Part shown: piece after piece, positions 37,436-46,976 of the stretch | How the letters are laid out: each line of letters opens with the position of its first letter | Position numbering within the stretch: position 1 is the first letter of the stretch | Source: Gemmataceae bacterium | Lineage (GTDB): Bacteria; Planctomycetota; Planctomycetia; Gemmatales; Gemmataceae | DNA: 49,098 nt | Direction of reading: 5' to 3' | Assembly: GCA_022616435.1 (NCBI GenBank) | Contig: JAKEET010000168.1 | Coordinates: 1-49,098 of the forward strand | Made by a program: the position numbers and the translations under genes | Notes under the pieces: model-generated | What the model was told of the DNA's origin: nothing | The model's input: only the letters and a program-made list of their open reading frames with translations | Databases searched by the model: none

Positions 37436-37440
37436 AGGTG

Positions 37441-40400
37441 ATGGGAGTGAATGCGCAGAGCCCGAACCTGGACGACCAATCGCCGGCGGAAGTCGTTTTC
37501 TTTGCCGCCTTGGAACGCGCCACGCCTGCGGAGCGCGCCGCGTACCTTGATGAAGCCTGTGCCGGCAACGAAGCGTTGCGCCGCCGGGTCGAGGCGCTGC
37601 TCGCCGCGCACCCGGAGGTCGGGCAATTCTTGGAGCGCCCGGTCGCGGGTGCCGAGGGCGTGGCAGCGCTGGGCGGCGTGGATGACGCCGCGACTGACGC
37701 TGTGGTGGACCTCTCCTTCCTCGCCCCACCCGCCGAGCCTGGATCGCTGGGCCGGTTGGACCATTACGAGATCCTCGAAGTCGTCGGCCGGGGCGGCATG
37801 GGCGTCGTCCTGCGCGCCCGCGACACGAAGCTGCTGCGCGTCGTCGCCATCAAGGTGCTGGCGGCGCCGCTGGCCGCGTCCGGCGCCGCCCGCCGGCGCT
37901 TCGTCCGCGAGGCCCGCGCCGCCGCCGCCGTCCGCGACGACCACGTGGTCGCCATCCACGCCGTCGAGGACCAGGGCGCGGCGCCCTACCTCGTGATGGA
38001 GTTCATCCACGGCTGTACCCTGGAGGCCCTCATTCGCCGCGGCGGGCCGCTGGAGGTCAAGGAAATCCTGCGCATCGGCATGCAGGTCGCCAGCGGTCTG
38101 GCGGCGGCGCACAAGCAGGGGCTGATCCACCGCGACGTCAAACCGGCCAACATTCTGCTGGAGAACAGCGTCCAGCGCGTCAAGCTGACCGACTTCGGCC
38201 TGGCCCGCGCCGCCGACGACGCCAGCCTGTCGCAGTCGGGCCTCATCGCCGGCACGCCGCTGTACATGGCCCCCGAACAGGCGGCCAGCGCGCCGATCGA
38301 CCAACGCGCCGACCTGTTCAGCTTGGGCAGCGTGCTCTACGCGCTGTGCACCGGCCACGCGCCGTTCCGGGCCGATACGCCCCTGGCGGTGCTGAAGCGC
38401 GTTTCCCTCGATGCGCCCCGCCCTGTCCGCGAGGTGAACCCGGACATTCCCGACTGGCTGCAAACCATCATCGACCGACTGCACGCCAAGGACCCGGCCG
38501 GCCGCTTCCAGACCGCGGACGAGGTCGCCGAACTGCTCGGCCGGCGCCTGGGTCAGTTGCAGCGTCCGGACTCGGTTTGGCACGATTCCAAATTGCCCAG
38601 TCAGCAGGCGCGTTGGGAACGTGCCCCACAGGTCGCCGCCGCCCTGCTTCTTCTCGGGGTTGCGGTGCTGGGAGTAAGCATCGCTTCCTGGTTCCTGCAG
38701 CGGCCGGACGATACCGGACCGGGCGAGGCGAAGGCGCCGGGCGGGTCGAACGGCTCCGGGCAAGAAGGCCCGCCGCCGCAGCCTGGGCAGCCCTCGACCC
38801 TCAAAAAGTGGGCGACGTGGGCGACGCTCTCCAGCCCGCTCGACGCCCTGCAGCCAGACCTGATGGATATTCCGGAGTATGCGCCGGCGGAGGTGCTCGC
38901 CGTGCTGGGCGAGACGCCGCGCTGGCGACTCCCCGAGCGCGCCAATAGCCACTGGATGGCCCACAGCAACGACGGGCAGTTGCTCGCCGTCCCGTGCGAC
39001 AAGGACATCGTGGTGTTTGAGGCCGCGACCGGAACCTGGCTGCGCACGCTGACCGGGCATACCAGCCCGGCATATCGCCCCGCCTTCAGCCCCGACGGCA
39101 AACGCCTGGCTTCCGGCTCTGAGAACGGCGGCCTCCGCGTCTGGGACGTGACCACCGCGCAGGAGGTGATGTCACTCATCGACACTGGGCAGCCGGTGTG
39201 GGACGTGGCTTACGACGCCGAGGGACAACGACTGGCCAGCTCCGACGCCGCGGGGATGATCAAGGTGTGGGACGCGCAAGGCAAGCAGATCGCGAGCTTC
39301 GCGGGTCACGCCCAGGGGGTGAACCAGATCGCCTTCAGCCCCGACGGCAAACGACTGGCCACCGCGTCGCTCGACGGCGCCTGCAAAATCTGGGACCCGG
39401 ATAACTGGAAGGAGATCCGCGCCCTCTCGGCGAACGGCAAGACCTTCGCCGCCGTGGCCTGGAGTCGCGACGGCAAATTGCTGGCCGCCGGCGATGACGC
39501 CCAGGTGGTCGTCTGGAACGCCGATAGCTACGAGGTGCTCCACGCCTTGCAGACTCCGGGCAAGGCCCTGGTGGCGTTCAGCGCGGACGGGAGCACCCTC
39601 TTGACCGCCCGGCACGACTGCCTCAAGGGTCAGCAACACGCCTTTACGCGCTGGGACGTGAAGACGGGGACCGTGCAAGCAACCTGTAAACAGCTCACCT
39701 TCGGCAGCATTGCCTTTTATCACCTCAGCGCGGACGGCAGGACCGTCTATCTCACCCACCACCAGCCCGACAATCCTCACGTCCAGGCCCTCGACGCCGA
39801 GACGGGCTTGGTACAGTTTATGCCCAGCGGCCACCTCAGCTCGGTGCATTGCATCGCGTTCAGTCCTGACGGCCGCACCCTCGCCACCGGCAGCCACGAC
39901 CACACCGTCCGGCTCTGGGACCTGTCGGAGTGGAAGGCTGGTGAGACCCAGCCCCCGAGCCGCGTGATGCGGAGTCACACCAACGCTGTCGGGTCGCTCG
40001 CCTTCAGCCCGGACGGGACCCTCCTGGCCACGGCGAGCGCCCCGGGCGGCGCCCTCTTGGTGTGGGACACGGCCACGCTCCGCAAGGTCCTCGACCTGGA
40101 CGGTCACTCACCCGAGTGGTCGCTCGTGACGTTCTCCCCGGACGGCGCCACGTTGGCCGCCGGCGGTGACGGCCGGGTGAACCTGTGGGACGTTCGGACG
40201 GGGAAGAGAGACGAGTCGCCGGTCTGGAACGACGGACGGGTTCGGCTGGTGGCCTTCAGCCCCGATGGCCGGCTGCTGGCAGCCGGCGATACACGGACCA
40301 TTCAGGTGATCGACCAGATGGCCAACCGGCGGCTGCACACCTTCCGCGGGGAGAGGGCGTTCACCAACCTGAAGTTCAGCTCGGACGGCGGGATCCTGGC

Positions 40401-41691
40401 CGCCACCACGGCTGGGCTTCGCCCGCAGCTGCGGCTGTGGGATGTCGCGACCGGGGAGGAGCAGGCGGCTCGGGACGGGCCCGGTATCGGCGGCACTGGA
40501 CTGTCCTTCCACCCCGGCGGGCGACTCGTGGCCACCACGGCCGTGTTGGACCCCAACGTCCGCCTCTGGGACGTCGCGCCGTCCAGCGAGGAGGTCCGAA
40601 CCTTCGACCTTCGTGGCAACAAGGCCTTTTGCGTGGACTTCAGCCCGGAGGGTCGCTACCTGGCCGCGGGCCTGGCGGATGGCACGGTCGCGATCTGGCG
40701 GCTAGCTGACGTTCCGGACGCCGTGGATGGCGGCAACAAGGCGGCGCAGCCCGGACCGAGGCCAACCAGGCCGGTGGAACTGAGGCCGAGCCGCACGCTG
40801 CTGAAGCACGCCGGCGGAGTGCGCTCCCTGGCCTGCTCGCCGGACGGGCAAGTCCTGGCATCGGGCGGACTCGACCGGCACATCTTCCTCTGGGACACAA
40901 AGACCTGGCAGACGCGCGGCCCCTTGGAAGGACACGCCCATCACGTGGCGGAACTGGCCTTCTCTCCGGACAGCAGGCGACTGGCCTCGGTGACGAGCGG
41001 CAGGGATGTCTGCTCGATCCGGCTGTGGGACGCGGCGACTGGCCGACCGGCCGGGATCGTGGGCGGTCCTTCTTTAGGCATGTGGGCCGTCACCTTTTCA
41101 CCCGACGGCAAGACACTAGCCTGCGGCGGCTTTGACAAGGAGCTGCGCCTGTTCGACGCAGCGACGGGGACCAAGCGACTGGCCATCCCCAACCTCGCCA
41201 CGACCCACCTGCGCACACTGTCGTTCTCCGCGGACGGAGCGCGAATCGCCACCGGCGGCAGCGGTCCGACGCGCCTGTGGGAGACCGCCACCGGCAAGGA
41301 AATCACCACGACGGCACAACTGCCCCAGGACCTGTGTCCGACGTTGCTGCCCGACGGAAGGGGTTTGGCCGGCTGGATCTGGAAGGAAGGCCGCGCGACG
41401 ATTTGCGACCTGCCCTCGGGAAAGGTGCGGGCGTCGTGGCGGGCCCATCCGTGGCTCATCCATGGCCTGGCCATGTCGCGCGACGGTCGATTCCTCGCCA
41501 CCATCGGGGAAGAAGGTGTCGCCCGCGTCTGGTCCACGGCCGACCAGACGGAAGTGGCGACCTTGCGCGGACACCGGGGGACGATCCACGCGGCGGTCTT
41601 CGCCCCCGACGGATCCTGGCTGGCCACGGGCGGCCACGTTGATCATTGCGTCCGCGTCTGGGACCTGCCCGACGTGTGCCGGGTACGGTAG
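37441..41691 (+). CDS. Ser/Thr protein kinase with a C-terminal WD40 array
   Basis: A 1416-residue membrane kinase. After a helical N-terminus (1-100), the kinase domain covers about 107-370: glycine loop VGRGGMGVV, VAIKVL lysine, HRDVKPANILL near 230, DFGLA near 250 and MAPEQ. All catalytic residues are present. One membrane helix (about 398-420, AALLLLGVAVLGVSIASWF) separates it from a periplasmic region with about 21 WD40 repeats (roughly 500-1416), each with an FSPDGxxLA core and a final WD. I chose ATG 37441; GTG 37438 or TTG 37432 are possible. With the ECF factor it forms a typical kinase-sigma signalling pair. The ligand sensed by the propellers is unknown. Confidence 0.92.
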   Translation: MGVNAQSPNLDDQSPAEVVFFAALERATPAERAAYLDEACAGNEALRRRVEALLAAHPEVGQFLERPVAGAEGVAALGGVDDAATDAVVDLSFLAPPAEPGSLGRLDHYEILEVVGRGGMGVVLRARDTKLLRVVAIKVLAAPLAASGAARRRFVREARAAAAVRDDHVVAIHAVEDQGAAPYLVMEFIHGCTLEALIRRGGPLEVKEILRIGMQVASGLAAAHKQGLIHRDVKPANILLENSVQRVKLTDFGLARAADDASLSQSGLIAGTPLYMAPEQAASAPIDQRADLFSLGSVLYALCTGHAPFRADTPLAVLKRVSLDAPRPVREVNPDIPDWLQTIIDRLHAKDPAGRFQTADEVAELLGRRLGQLQRPDSVWHDSKLPSQQARWERAPQVAAALLLLGVAVLGVSIASWFLQRPDDTGPGEAKAPGGSNGSGQEGPPPQPGQPSTLKKWATWATLSSPLDALQPDLMDIPEYAPAEVLAVLGETPRWRLPERANSHWMAHSNDGQLLAVPCDKDIVVFEAATGTWLRTLTGHTSPAYRPAFSPDGKRLASGSENGGLRVWDVTTAQEVMSLIDTGQPVWDVAYDAEGQRLASSDAAGMIKVWDAQGKQIASFAGHAQGVNQIAFSPDGKRLATASLDGACKIWDPDNWKEIRALSANGKTFAAVAWSRDGKLLAAGDDAQVVVWNADSYEVLHALQTPGKALVAFSADGSTLLTARHDCLKGQQHAFTRWDVKTGTVQATCKQLTFGSIAFYHLSADGRTVYLTHHQPDNPHVQALDAETGLVQFMPSGHLSSVHCIAFSPDGRTLATGSHDHTVRLWDLSEWKAGETQPPSRVMRSHTNAVGSLAFSPDGTLLATASAPGGALLVWDTATLRKVLDLDGHSPEWSLVTFSPDGATLAAGGDGRVNLWDVRTGKRDESPVWNDGRVRLVAFSPDGRLLAAGDTRTIQVIDQMANRRLHTFRGERAFTNLKFSSDGGILAATTAGLRPQLRLWDVATGEEQAARDGPGIGGTGLSFHPGGRLVATTAVLDPNVRLWDVAPSSEEVRTFDLRGNKAFCVDFSPEGRYLAAGLADGTVAIWRLADVPDAVDGGNKAAQPGPRPTRPVELRPSRTLLKHAGGVRSLACSPDGQVLASGGLDRHIFLWDTKTWQTRGPLEGHAHHVAELAFSPDSRRLASVTSGRDVCSIRLWDAATGRPAGIVGGPSLGMWAVTFSPDGKTLACGGFDKELRLFDAATGTKRLAIPNLATTHLRTLSFSADGARIATGGSGPTRLWETATGKEITTTAQLPQDLCPTLLPDGRGLAGWIWKEGRATICDLPSGKVRASWRAHPWLIHGLAMSRDGRFLATIGEEGVARVWSTADQTEVATLRGHRGTIHAAVFAPDGSWLATGGHVDHCVRVWDLPDVCRVR

Positions 41692-41696
41692 TGAGA

Positions 41697-41939
41697 GCCG
41701 GCAATCGGCCCAGGACTGCCAGAGGCGCCACGCCCAGGTCCGCACGGAGCAACCCTTCCGCCGGACGCTCCCAGGGGCGCACGACCTCGTAACCGAACTC
41801 CATGCCACGTCTGGGCGCGGCGCGTAGCGGATCACGCCATTCCGCTTATGTTCGCGTGCGCCGTTTCGGGGCGCAGCAGGATGACGACCGGGCCGTCCCG
41901 GCCCATGTCTTTGAAGGTAGCGTCAAATGTCATCGCCAT
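41697..41939 (-). pseudogene. Decayed Rpn/PD-(D/E)XK-type transposase-like gene
   Basis: On the minus strand, from ATG 41939 the frame reads MAMTFDATFKDMGRDGPVVI, then LLRPETAHANISG and a stop. In another frame the sequence continues EFGYEVVRPWERPAEGLLRA, DLGVAPLAVLGRLPAL. These are the start, middle and a late section of the Rpn-like proteins common in planctomycetes, joined by deletion and a frameshift. Nothing functional is expected. It is an independent sign of past mobile-DNA activity in this gap; the rest of 41692-42131 holds only the conserved motif below. Confidence 0.6.
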
Positions 41940-41971
41940 GAGGAGATGATAGGCGCGCACTTCTTTCTTGC

Positions 41972-42010
41972 GATTCCGTGAGGGGGTTTGAGCGCCGATT
42001 CCGCATTGAG
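41972..42010 (+). promoter_or_regulatory. Conserved CCGTGAGGGGG ... CGCATTGA motif, copy 2
   Basis: GATTCCGTGAGGGGG, then GAGCGCCGATT, then CCGCATTGAG repeats the motif found before the WD40 kinase at 37399. Here it lies 121 bases before the ATG of the gene at 42132, followed in both copies by a GATG(G/A)-type stretch. Shared position upstream of two kinase-related transcription units suggests common control. Confidence 0.5.
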
Positions 42011-42131
42011 GTCAACGGCGATGATCAACACGGCCGGTGAGGTCGGCTCGTTGCCCTTGTGCCGCGGACCACCGTGCGGCGCTTGGGTGTCCCGGCCGGA
42101 GACCGGCCAACCAGCGGCGAGGAGGACAAAC

Positions 42132-43457
42132 ATGGCGGACAATCTACTAAGGCCGATGCTGACGAAGCTGCTGGCCAGCAAGGGCGAGAAGAAGTTCTTC
42201 TTCGCCTACGGGGCCGGCAAGCGCAAGGACGGCAAGGGCGACGGCGAGTTGGCCGTCCGCCGCAAGCGGTTCAAGAAGCAGGAGGTCGGCGGCGAACTGG
42301 TCGAGAGCAAGCAGGTGTTCGAGGGCATCTGCTGGGTCGGCAAGGGAGAGGCCGACGCCGAGACGATCTACTTCCAGGCCAAGGGCAAGAAGCTCTCCCC
42401 CATGATCGTCGCCAAGATGGCCCTGACCGCCAAGCGCACGGCCGGTCGCCAGTACGACTTCCAGCTCCCGTCGCCGGACGAGGAGGCTCGGGCCGGCAAT
42501 CTGGAGGACCAGACGGACGCTAACGGCGCTCCCGGCGAGGAACTCGACGTGCCGGAGCCGCTCATCGTCGACGCCGCGGGGGTTGTCCCGCCCCCGCCTC
42601 CCGACGGCGCGGTGGCCTTCAAGGCCCGGCTCCAAGCCCTGATGCCGCGCGTCCTCGAAGCCCGGAAGTCCAACCCGGCCATCGCCGGCGATCTGCAGCG
42701 CCGCCTCACCGAGGCCACCGCACTCGCCGGCCAGAAGGACTTCGTCCAGGCCGGCGCCCTGTTGAACCGGGTGGAGCAGCTCCTTGAAGACATGACTGCG
42801 GCGGCCTCGTCCGGGGCGGCGGTGGTGCAGCGCTTCAACGCCCTCACCAGCAGCCTCAAGGCCGCCCTGGCCGCCAAGGGGCCTGACCTGGCCCGCATCC
42901 AAGCGTTGGCCGCCGCGGTTGGCGGACTGCTGAAGAACAAGGACTACGCGCAGGCGTCGAAGGTGCTCGACGAATTGGCGCCGCTGCTCGCCGCCGGCGC
43001 GACGCCGGAGGACGACGCGCAGCCGGCGCTGGCCGAAGCCGAAGCGGACCGCGCCCCTGTTTCCAACGTGGTCCTCACCCAGGCGCGGCTGGCGTGGGAC
43101 GCGGCCCGAACGAAGATTCAAGTCGATCTGCAGAAGCTGGAACAGGCGATCCTCGACGCCGCCGCGGGCCAGTCCGAGTACGACCCCGACGCGGTCGCCA
43201 TCGGCGCCCGCAGGCTCCACGGCATTCTCGATGAGCTCGACGCACGCTTGATCGACAAGCTCGACGAGGCCCTCAACGCCCAGGTCCCGGACGAGCGCCA
43301 GCGCCGCCAGCAGGAGGCGGCTCGGCTGGTGAAGAGGCACCTCGGCTTCGTCAACGGCGACCCGCTGATGGCGCTGGTCGACGACAACGGCTTCGCCCCG
43401 GTGGCGGTGCGCAAGACCGCCGCCACGGCCCTGACCACGCTCGCCTCCAAACTCTAA
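42132..43457 (+). CDS. Modular helical protein, first gene of a kinase-linked pair
   Basis: A 441-residue protein of no family I can name. Residues 1-110 form a compact basic domain (GEKKFFFAYGAGKRKDGKGD, then FEGICWVGKGEADAETIYFQ and LSPMIVAKMALTAKRTAGRQ) whose outline matches the N-terminus of the HNH protein at 13453-14982. A proline linker (about 140-160) leads to a long helical region with two similar hairpins, GQKDFVQAGALLNRVEQLL near 195 and KNKDYAQASKVLDELAPLL near 275. The last 100 residues are also helical. No signal peptide or membrane segment. ATG 42132 follows GAGGAGGACAAAC. The kinase-containing gene starts 12 bases after its stop, so the two form an operon. Function unknown. 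Confidence 0.75.
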   Translation: MADNLLRPMLTKLLASKGEKKFFFAYGAGKRKDGKGDGELAVRRKRFKKQEVGGELVESKQVFEGICWVGKGEADAETIYFQAKGKKLSPMIVAKMALTAKRTAGRQYDFQLPSPDEEARAGNLEDQTDANGAPGEELDVPEPLIVDAAGVVPPPPPDGAVAFKARLQALMPRVLEARKSNPAIAGDLQRRLTEATALAGQKDFVQAGALLNRVEQLLEDMTAAASSGAAVVQRFNALTSSLKAALAAKGPDLARIQALAAAVGGLLKNKDYAQASKVLDELAPLLAAGATPEDDAQPALAEAEADRAPVSNVVLTQARLAWDAARTKIQVDLQKLEQAILDAAAGQSEYDPDAVAIGARRLHGILDELDARLIDKLDEALNAQVPDERQRRQQEAARLVKRHLGFVNGDPLMALVDDNGFAPVAVRKTAATALTTLASKL

Positions 43458-43469
43458 CCGGAGATCCCC

Positions 43470-46400
43470 ATGACCGATAAGCAGAAGGCCCTGCTCGCGC
43501 AGCTCGGCATCAGCAAGGGCAAGCTCAGCCGGCAGCAGAAGCACCGCTTCAAGAACTTCGAGGCCCGGCGCCAGGCGATCCTGGATGCGATCGACCGGAT
43601 TCCGGACAACAAACGGACCGGCCTCCGCGACAAGGTGAAATCCGCGGACGGCAGGGCCAAGAAGGGGGAGTTCAAGGAGGCCTACGAGTTTCTGGAGAAG
43701 GCCGAGAGCAAGGCGCGGGCGGAGGCCAACGGCTACGCCGACACCTTCACCGCGACAGAGGTCAAGGACCAGGTCGACTCGATCGTCGTCGGCGCCCGGG
43801 AGGCGGAAATGCGCCTCTTGGCTGTCGATTCCCACTACCAGGCGCTGATCGCCGAGATCAAAACAACGCAGAAGGCGTCCTCGTTCGCCACCCTGGAGGA
43901 GGCGGCCCTCTACCTCAAGGACTTTCCCGCCGTCGAGCAGGATCTGCGGGACAAGCATGCCAAGATCCGGCGCGAGCTGGCCAACGCCTGCAACCTCATC
44001 CAAGAAATCGATCTGGCCGGCGCCTTGTCCCCCCTGAGAGTGCAGCTGCGGGTCGTCAGGGACAGCGACCCGAAACTCGCCGCCCAGCTGACCGCGAAGC
44101 TGGCAAAGCTCCCGCTCCGCCTGGTCGGCACAGGCACGATCCCCCCGATTGCCTACGAGATCCATACCTCGTACAACACGCAGGTGGCCGCGGTCGAGGC
44201 CGCGCTGCGCGACGTCAAGGACCTGGGCAAGTGGCAGGTCCGCGACGCCGGGCCGGGGCCGGCCAACCCCAGGCTCCTCAAGGCGATCGCGAAGTTCCAG
44301 GCCCAGCAGGACCAGCGGGTCGCTGAAGTCGAGAAACGGCTGGAGCAGGCGCAGAAGGCTGACGCGGGCCAGTTGGCCGTCACGAAGCAACGGCCGCCCC
44401 AGGCGGCTCCCCCGGACACCTTCAAAGTCAGCGACTTCGTGGCGGCGCTCCCACTCCCGAAGACCCTCAAGAACGTGGCGCCCGACGTCGCCAAGAAACT
44501 CATTGCCCAAGCGGAAAATCTCATCGACTTCCAGCTCGACCAGCTGATCGCCGGGGAGCCGGACGGCGACGAGCTGTTCGACCTGGCGCTGAAGACGCCC
44601 GCGCAACTGCAGGCCGAGCTGGCCAAGTCGCTGGGCATCGACCCCGGGTCGCCGAGTTGCGGCGCCGACGAGAAGGCGCTGCTGGACGGCATGGCTCAGG
44701 CGATCGCGGCCAAGGTGCAGGCGAAGCACCCGAACAAGGCGAATGCCGCGCAGACGACCTTCACGGACAAGTTCGGCGAGACGAGCACGGCGCCGCAGGA
44801 CTTCACCCTCGGCGGCGCGACCTTCGGCCAGCCCAAATACCTCTCCTCGGGCGGCCTCGGCCACGTCCTGCGCTACGAGGACCAGAAAAACCCCGGCCAG
44901 TTCGTCGTGCTCAAAACGCTCAAGAATCTCAAACAGCGGGAGGACATGGTCCACGAGCTGCGAATGCACCGCCAGGCGTCGGGCGCCGGGCACCCGAACG
45001 TCGTCGGCTTCAAGGGCGTGGTCTTCGACGCCAACGGCGTGCCCTACCTGGCCATGGAGAACGCCGCCGGCGGCTCGGTCGAGGACCTGGGCCAGGCGGT
45101 GGGCGGGGCCGCCGCCGCCGGGGCGCTGACCGAGGAGGCGCGCCATGTCTTCACGCAACACATGCTGCGCCAAGCAGTCACGGGGCTGGCCCACGTCCAG
45201 GCCACCAACCTGGTACACCGCGACATTAAACCCGAGAACTACCTCCTGAGCGAGGACGGCGCCGTTAAGGTCGCCGACTTCGGGTCGGCCCGGGCCGGGG
45301 ACGCCCAGGGGAACACCGTCGGCAGCCCGTTGGGGACCACGGAGGTTTTTGCCGCACCGGACCACTTCATGGGGGGCGCCGTCACCGGCAAGGCCGACAC
45401 CTATAGCCTCGGCGCCATGATGGCGGCCTTCGCCGGCCCCCACCAGGGCATCGCGGAAATCCTTCAGCGCGGCGGCAAGGCTTTCCGCAGTCCCGCCTCG
45501 GCGACCGCCTTCGACCGCCTGCGCAACGCCATGCTGGACGACAATCCGGACAAGCGGCCGACGCTGGAGGCGGTCCAGCGGGCGGTCTACTTCACCGACG
45601 CGGAGGAGAATTACGATCCAGACAAGGTTCAAGCCCTGGTCACCGCCACGATGGCCTACGCCCGGAACCTCCCCAAGGCGGGGCGCGAGGCCCAGGAGAA
45701 GCTCCTGGTAACTCGCGGCAAGATCGTCAACGAGGAGCGGAAAAAGGCGAAGGCAACCACCCCCGCCGAAGTCCTGAAGTGCAACGAGGACCTCGCCAAG
45801 CTGCGCGCGGAGGAGGACAGGCACCGAAAGGACCTCCACGTCGTCCTCAACGACGAGGCCCCGCAGAAGCTCAACAAAACCCGCGCCGCCATCGCCCAGG
45901 CGAAGCAGGAGAAGGCGGCCGCAACCGACCCCGCCAAGGTCAAGGAGATCGACGCGACCATCGCCCGGCTCACCCAGAAGGAGGACAGGTACCAGAAGCT
46001 CATCAACAAGTCCCCGATAAAGCCCTTTGTCGAGGCGCTGGAGAAGGCGTCCGCGGATCTGGAGAAGGGCGGCGAGGACGAGCACGTGGACCCCAAGACC
46101 CTCAAGTTCGCGGACGCTTTCAAGAAGGCGATGGCGGCCATCGACAGCCCCTACGTCGAGTCGGAGATCCTCGAGGAGCTGGTCAGCGTTGACGAGGCCC
46201 AGGACCCGAGTGAGAAGAGGTTGCTGATTTTGAGGGCGCTCCGCGTCCTGGACGGATTCGCCCGATGGAATGCCGCCAGCCGCAAGGGCCTCCTCGCCGG
46301 CCCCGCTTCAATCAACCGCCAGCAGGCCGAGAAGGACTACGCCGACCGGTTCAAGGAGCTAGTGGACGAGTCGACGACGACCCGCAAAGCCCTCGTCGAG

Positions 46401-46871
46401 CTGAGCAAGGTCCTGAACGACCTCGACAACGCGCTAGCGAAGGAAACCGCGGCCAGCAAGAACGGGTCGGTCACCGGCGCCGACTATGGCTCCCTCGGGC
46501 CGGCGCTCAGCCAGGCGCTGGGTCAGACCGCATTCGCGCAGGATCCGTTATTCAAGCAATGCCTGAACCTGTTCCTCTTCCTCGACCCGGTGCTTCCCAC
46601 CGAAGACAAGGTGGAGGCCCTGAGCGAAGCCCGGAAGATCGCCGGGGAGGCGCAAGCGTCCCTGGCCGCGACTCAACAAGATCTCAAAATCAAGACCCAG
46701 AACATGGCGACGCGCAAGCAGAAGGAGGCCGGCGTGCAGGCGGCGCTGGCCAAGGCCCAGGCGGCCGCCGAGCTGGCGCTCAAGGAGAGCGAGGTGTCGA
46801 CCGTGTACCGCAAGTTGCAGGGGCAGCTGCGGGCGGCGCTCCAGTCCATCGCCGACGCCCAACGACAATAG
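43470..46871 (+). CDS. Large helical protein with an internal Ser/Thr kinase domain
   Basis: A 1133-residue protein. Residues 1-430 are helical and charged and include the hairpin KKGEFKEAYEFLEKAESKA near 70, as in its neighbour. The kinase domain covers about 445-715: YLSSGGLGHVLRY (glycine loop), VVLKTL (lysine near 482), LVHRDIKPENYLL near 581-593, VADFGSA near 600 and DNPDKRPT. All key residues are present, so it should be active. A helical, lysine- and glutamate-rich tail (about 720-1130) ends in coiled coil. A kinase in the middle of such a protein, with no membrane span or sensor repeats, differs from the usual planctomycete kinase layout. ATG 43470 follows CCGGAGATCCCC. Role unknown; an effector kinase is one reading. 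Confidence 0.78.
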   Translation: MTDKQKALLAQLGISKGKLSRQQKHRFKNFEARRQAILDAIDRIPDNKRTGLRDKVKSADGRAKKGEFKEAYEFLEKAESKARAEANGYADTFTATEVKDQVDSIVVGAREAEMRLLAVDSHYQALIAEIKTTQKASSFATLEEAALYLKDFPAVEQDLRDKHAKIRRELANACNLIQEIDLAGALSPLRVQLRVVRDSDPKLAAQLTAKLAKLPLRLVGTGTIPPIAYEIHTSYNTQVAAVEAALRDVKDLGKWQVRDAGPGPANPRLLKAIAKFQAQQDQRVAEVEKRLEQAQKADAGQLAVTKQRPPQAAPPDTFKVSDFVAALPLPKTLKNVAPDVAKKLIAQAENLIDFQLDQLIAGEPDGDELFDLALKTPAQLQAELAKSLGIDPGSPSCGADEKALLDGMAQAIAAKVQAKHPNKANAAQTTFTDKFGETSTAPQDFTLGGATFGQPKYLSSGGLGHVLRYEDQKNPGQFVVLKTLKNLKQREDMVHELRMHRQASGAGHPNVVGFKGVVFDANGVPYLAMENAAGGSVEDLGQAVGGAAAAGALTEEARHVFTQHMLRQAVTGLAHVQATNLVHRDIKPENYLLSEDGAVKVADFGSARAGDAQGNTVGSPLGTTEVFAAPDHFMGGAVTGKADTYSLGAMMAAFAGPHQGIAEILQRGGKAFRSPASATAFDRLRNAMLDDNPDKRPTLEAVQRAVYFTDAEENYDPDKVQALVTATMAYARNLPKAGREAQEKLLVTRGKIVNEERKKAKATTPAEVLKCNEDLAKLRAEEDRHRKDLHVVLNDEAPQKLNKTRAAIAQAKQEKAAATDPAKVKEIDATIARLTQKEDRYQKLINKSPIKPFVEALEKASADLEKGGEDEHVDPKTLKFADAFKKAMAAIDSPYVESEILEELVSVDEAQDPSEKRLLILRALRVLDGFARWNAASRKGLLAGPASINRQQAEKDYADRFKELVDESTTTRKALVELSKVLNDLDNALAKETAASKNGSVTGADYGSLGPALSQALGQTAFAQDPLFKQCLNLFLFLDPVLPTEDKVEALSEARKIAGEAQASLAATQQDLKIKTQNMATRKQKEAGVQAALAKAQAAAELALKESEVSTVYRKLQGQLRAALQSIADAQRQ

Positions 46872-46976
46872 TCCTAGTCGAAGGACTCTGACCAATCGTG
46901 GCCCCCACCGTCAGCGGAGGGCTGCAAGGAGAAACAACAAGTGAGAACTCAGGACAACGCGAGAGAACTCACCCGA

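Noticed and set aside
42147..46085. A 1312-codon open frame on the minus strand opposite the novel gene pair
   Set aside because: It is antisense to two well-supported genes, has a leucine/glycine/arginine composition typical of high-GC shadow frames, and shows no family motif.
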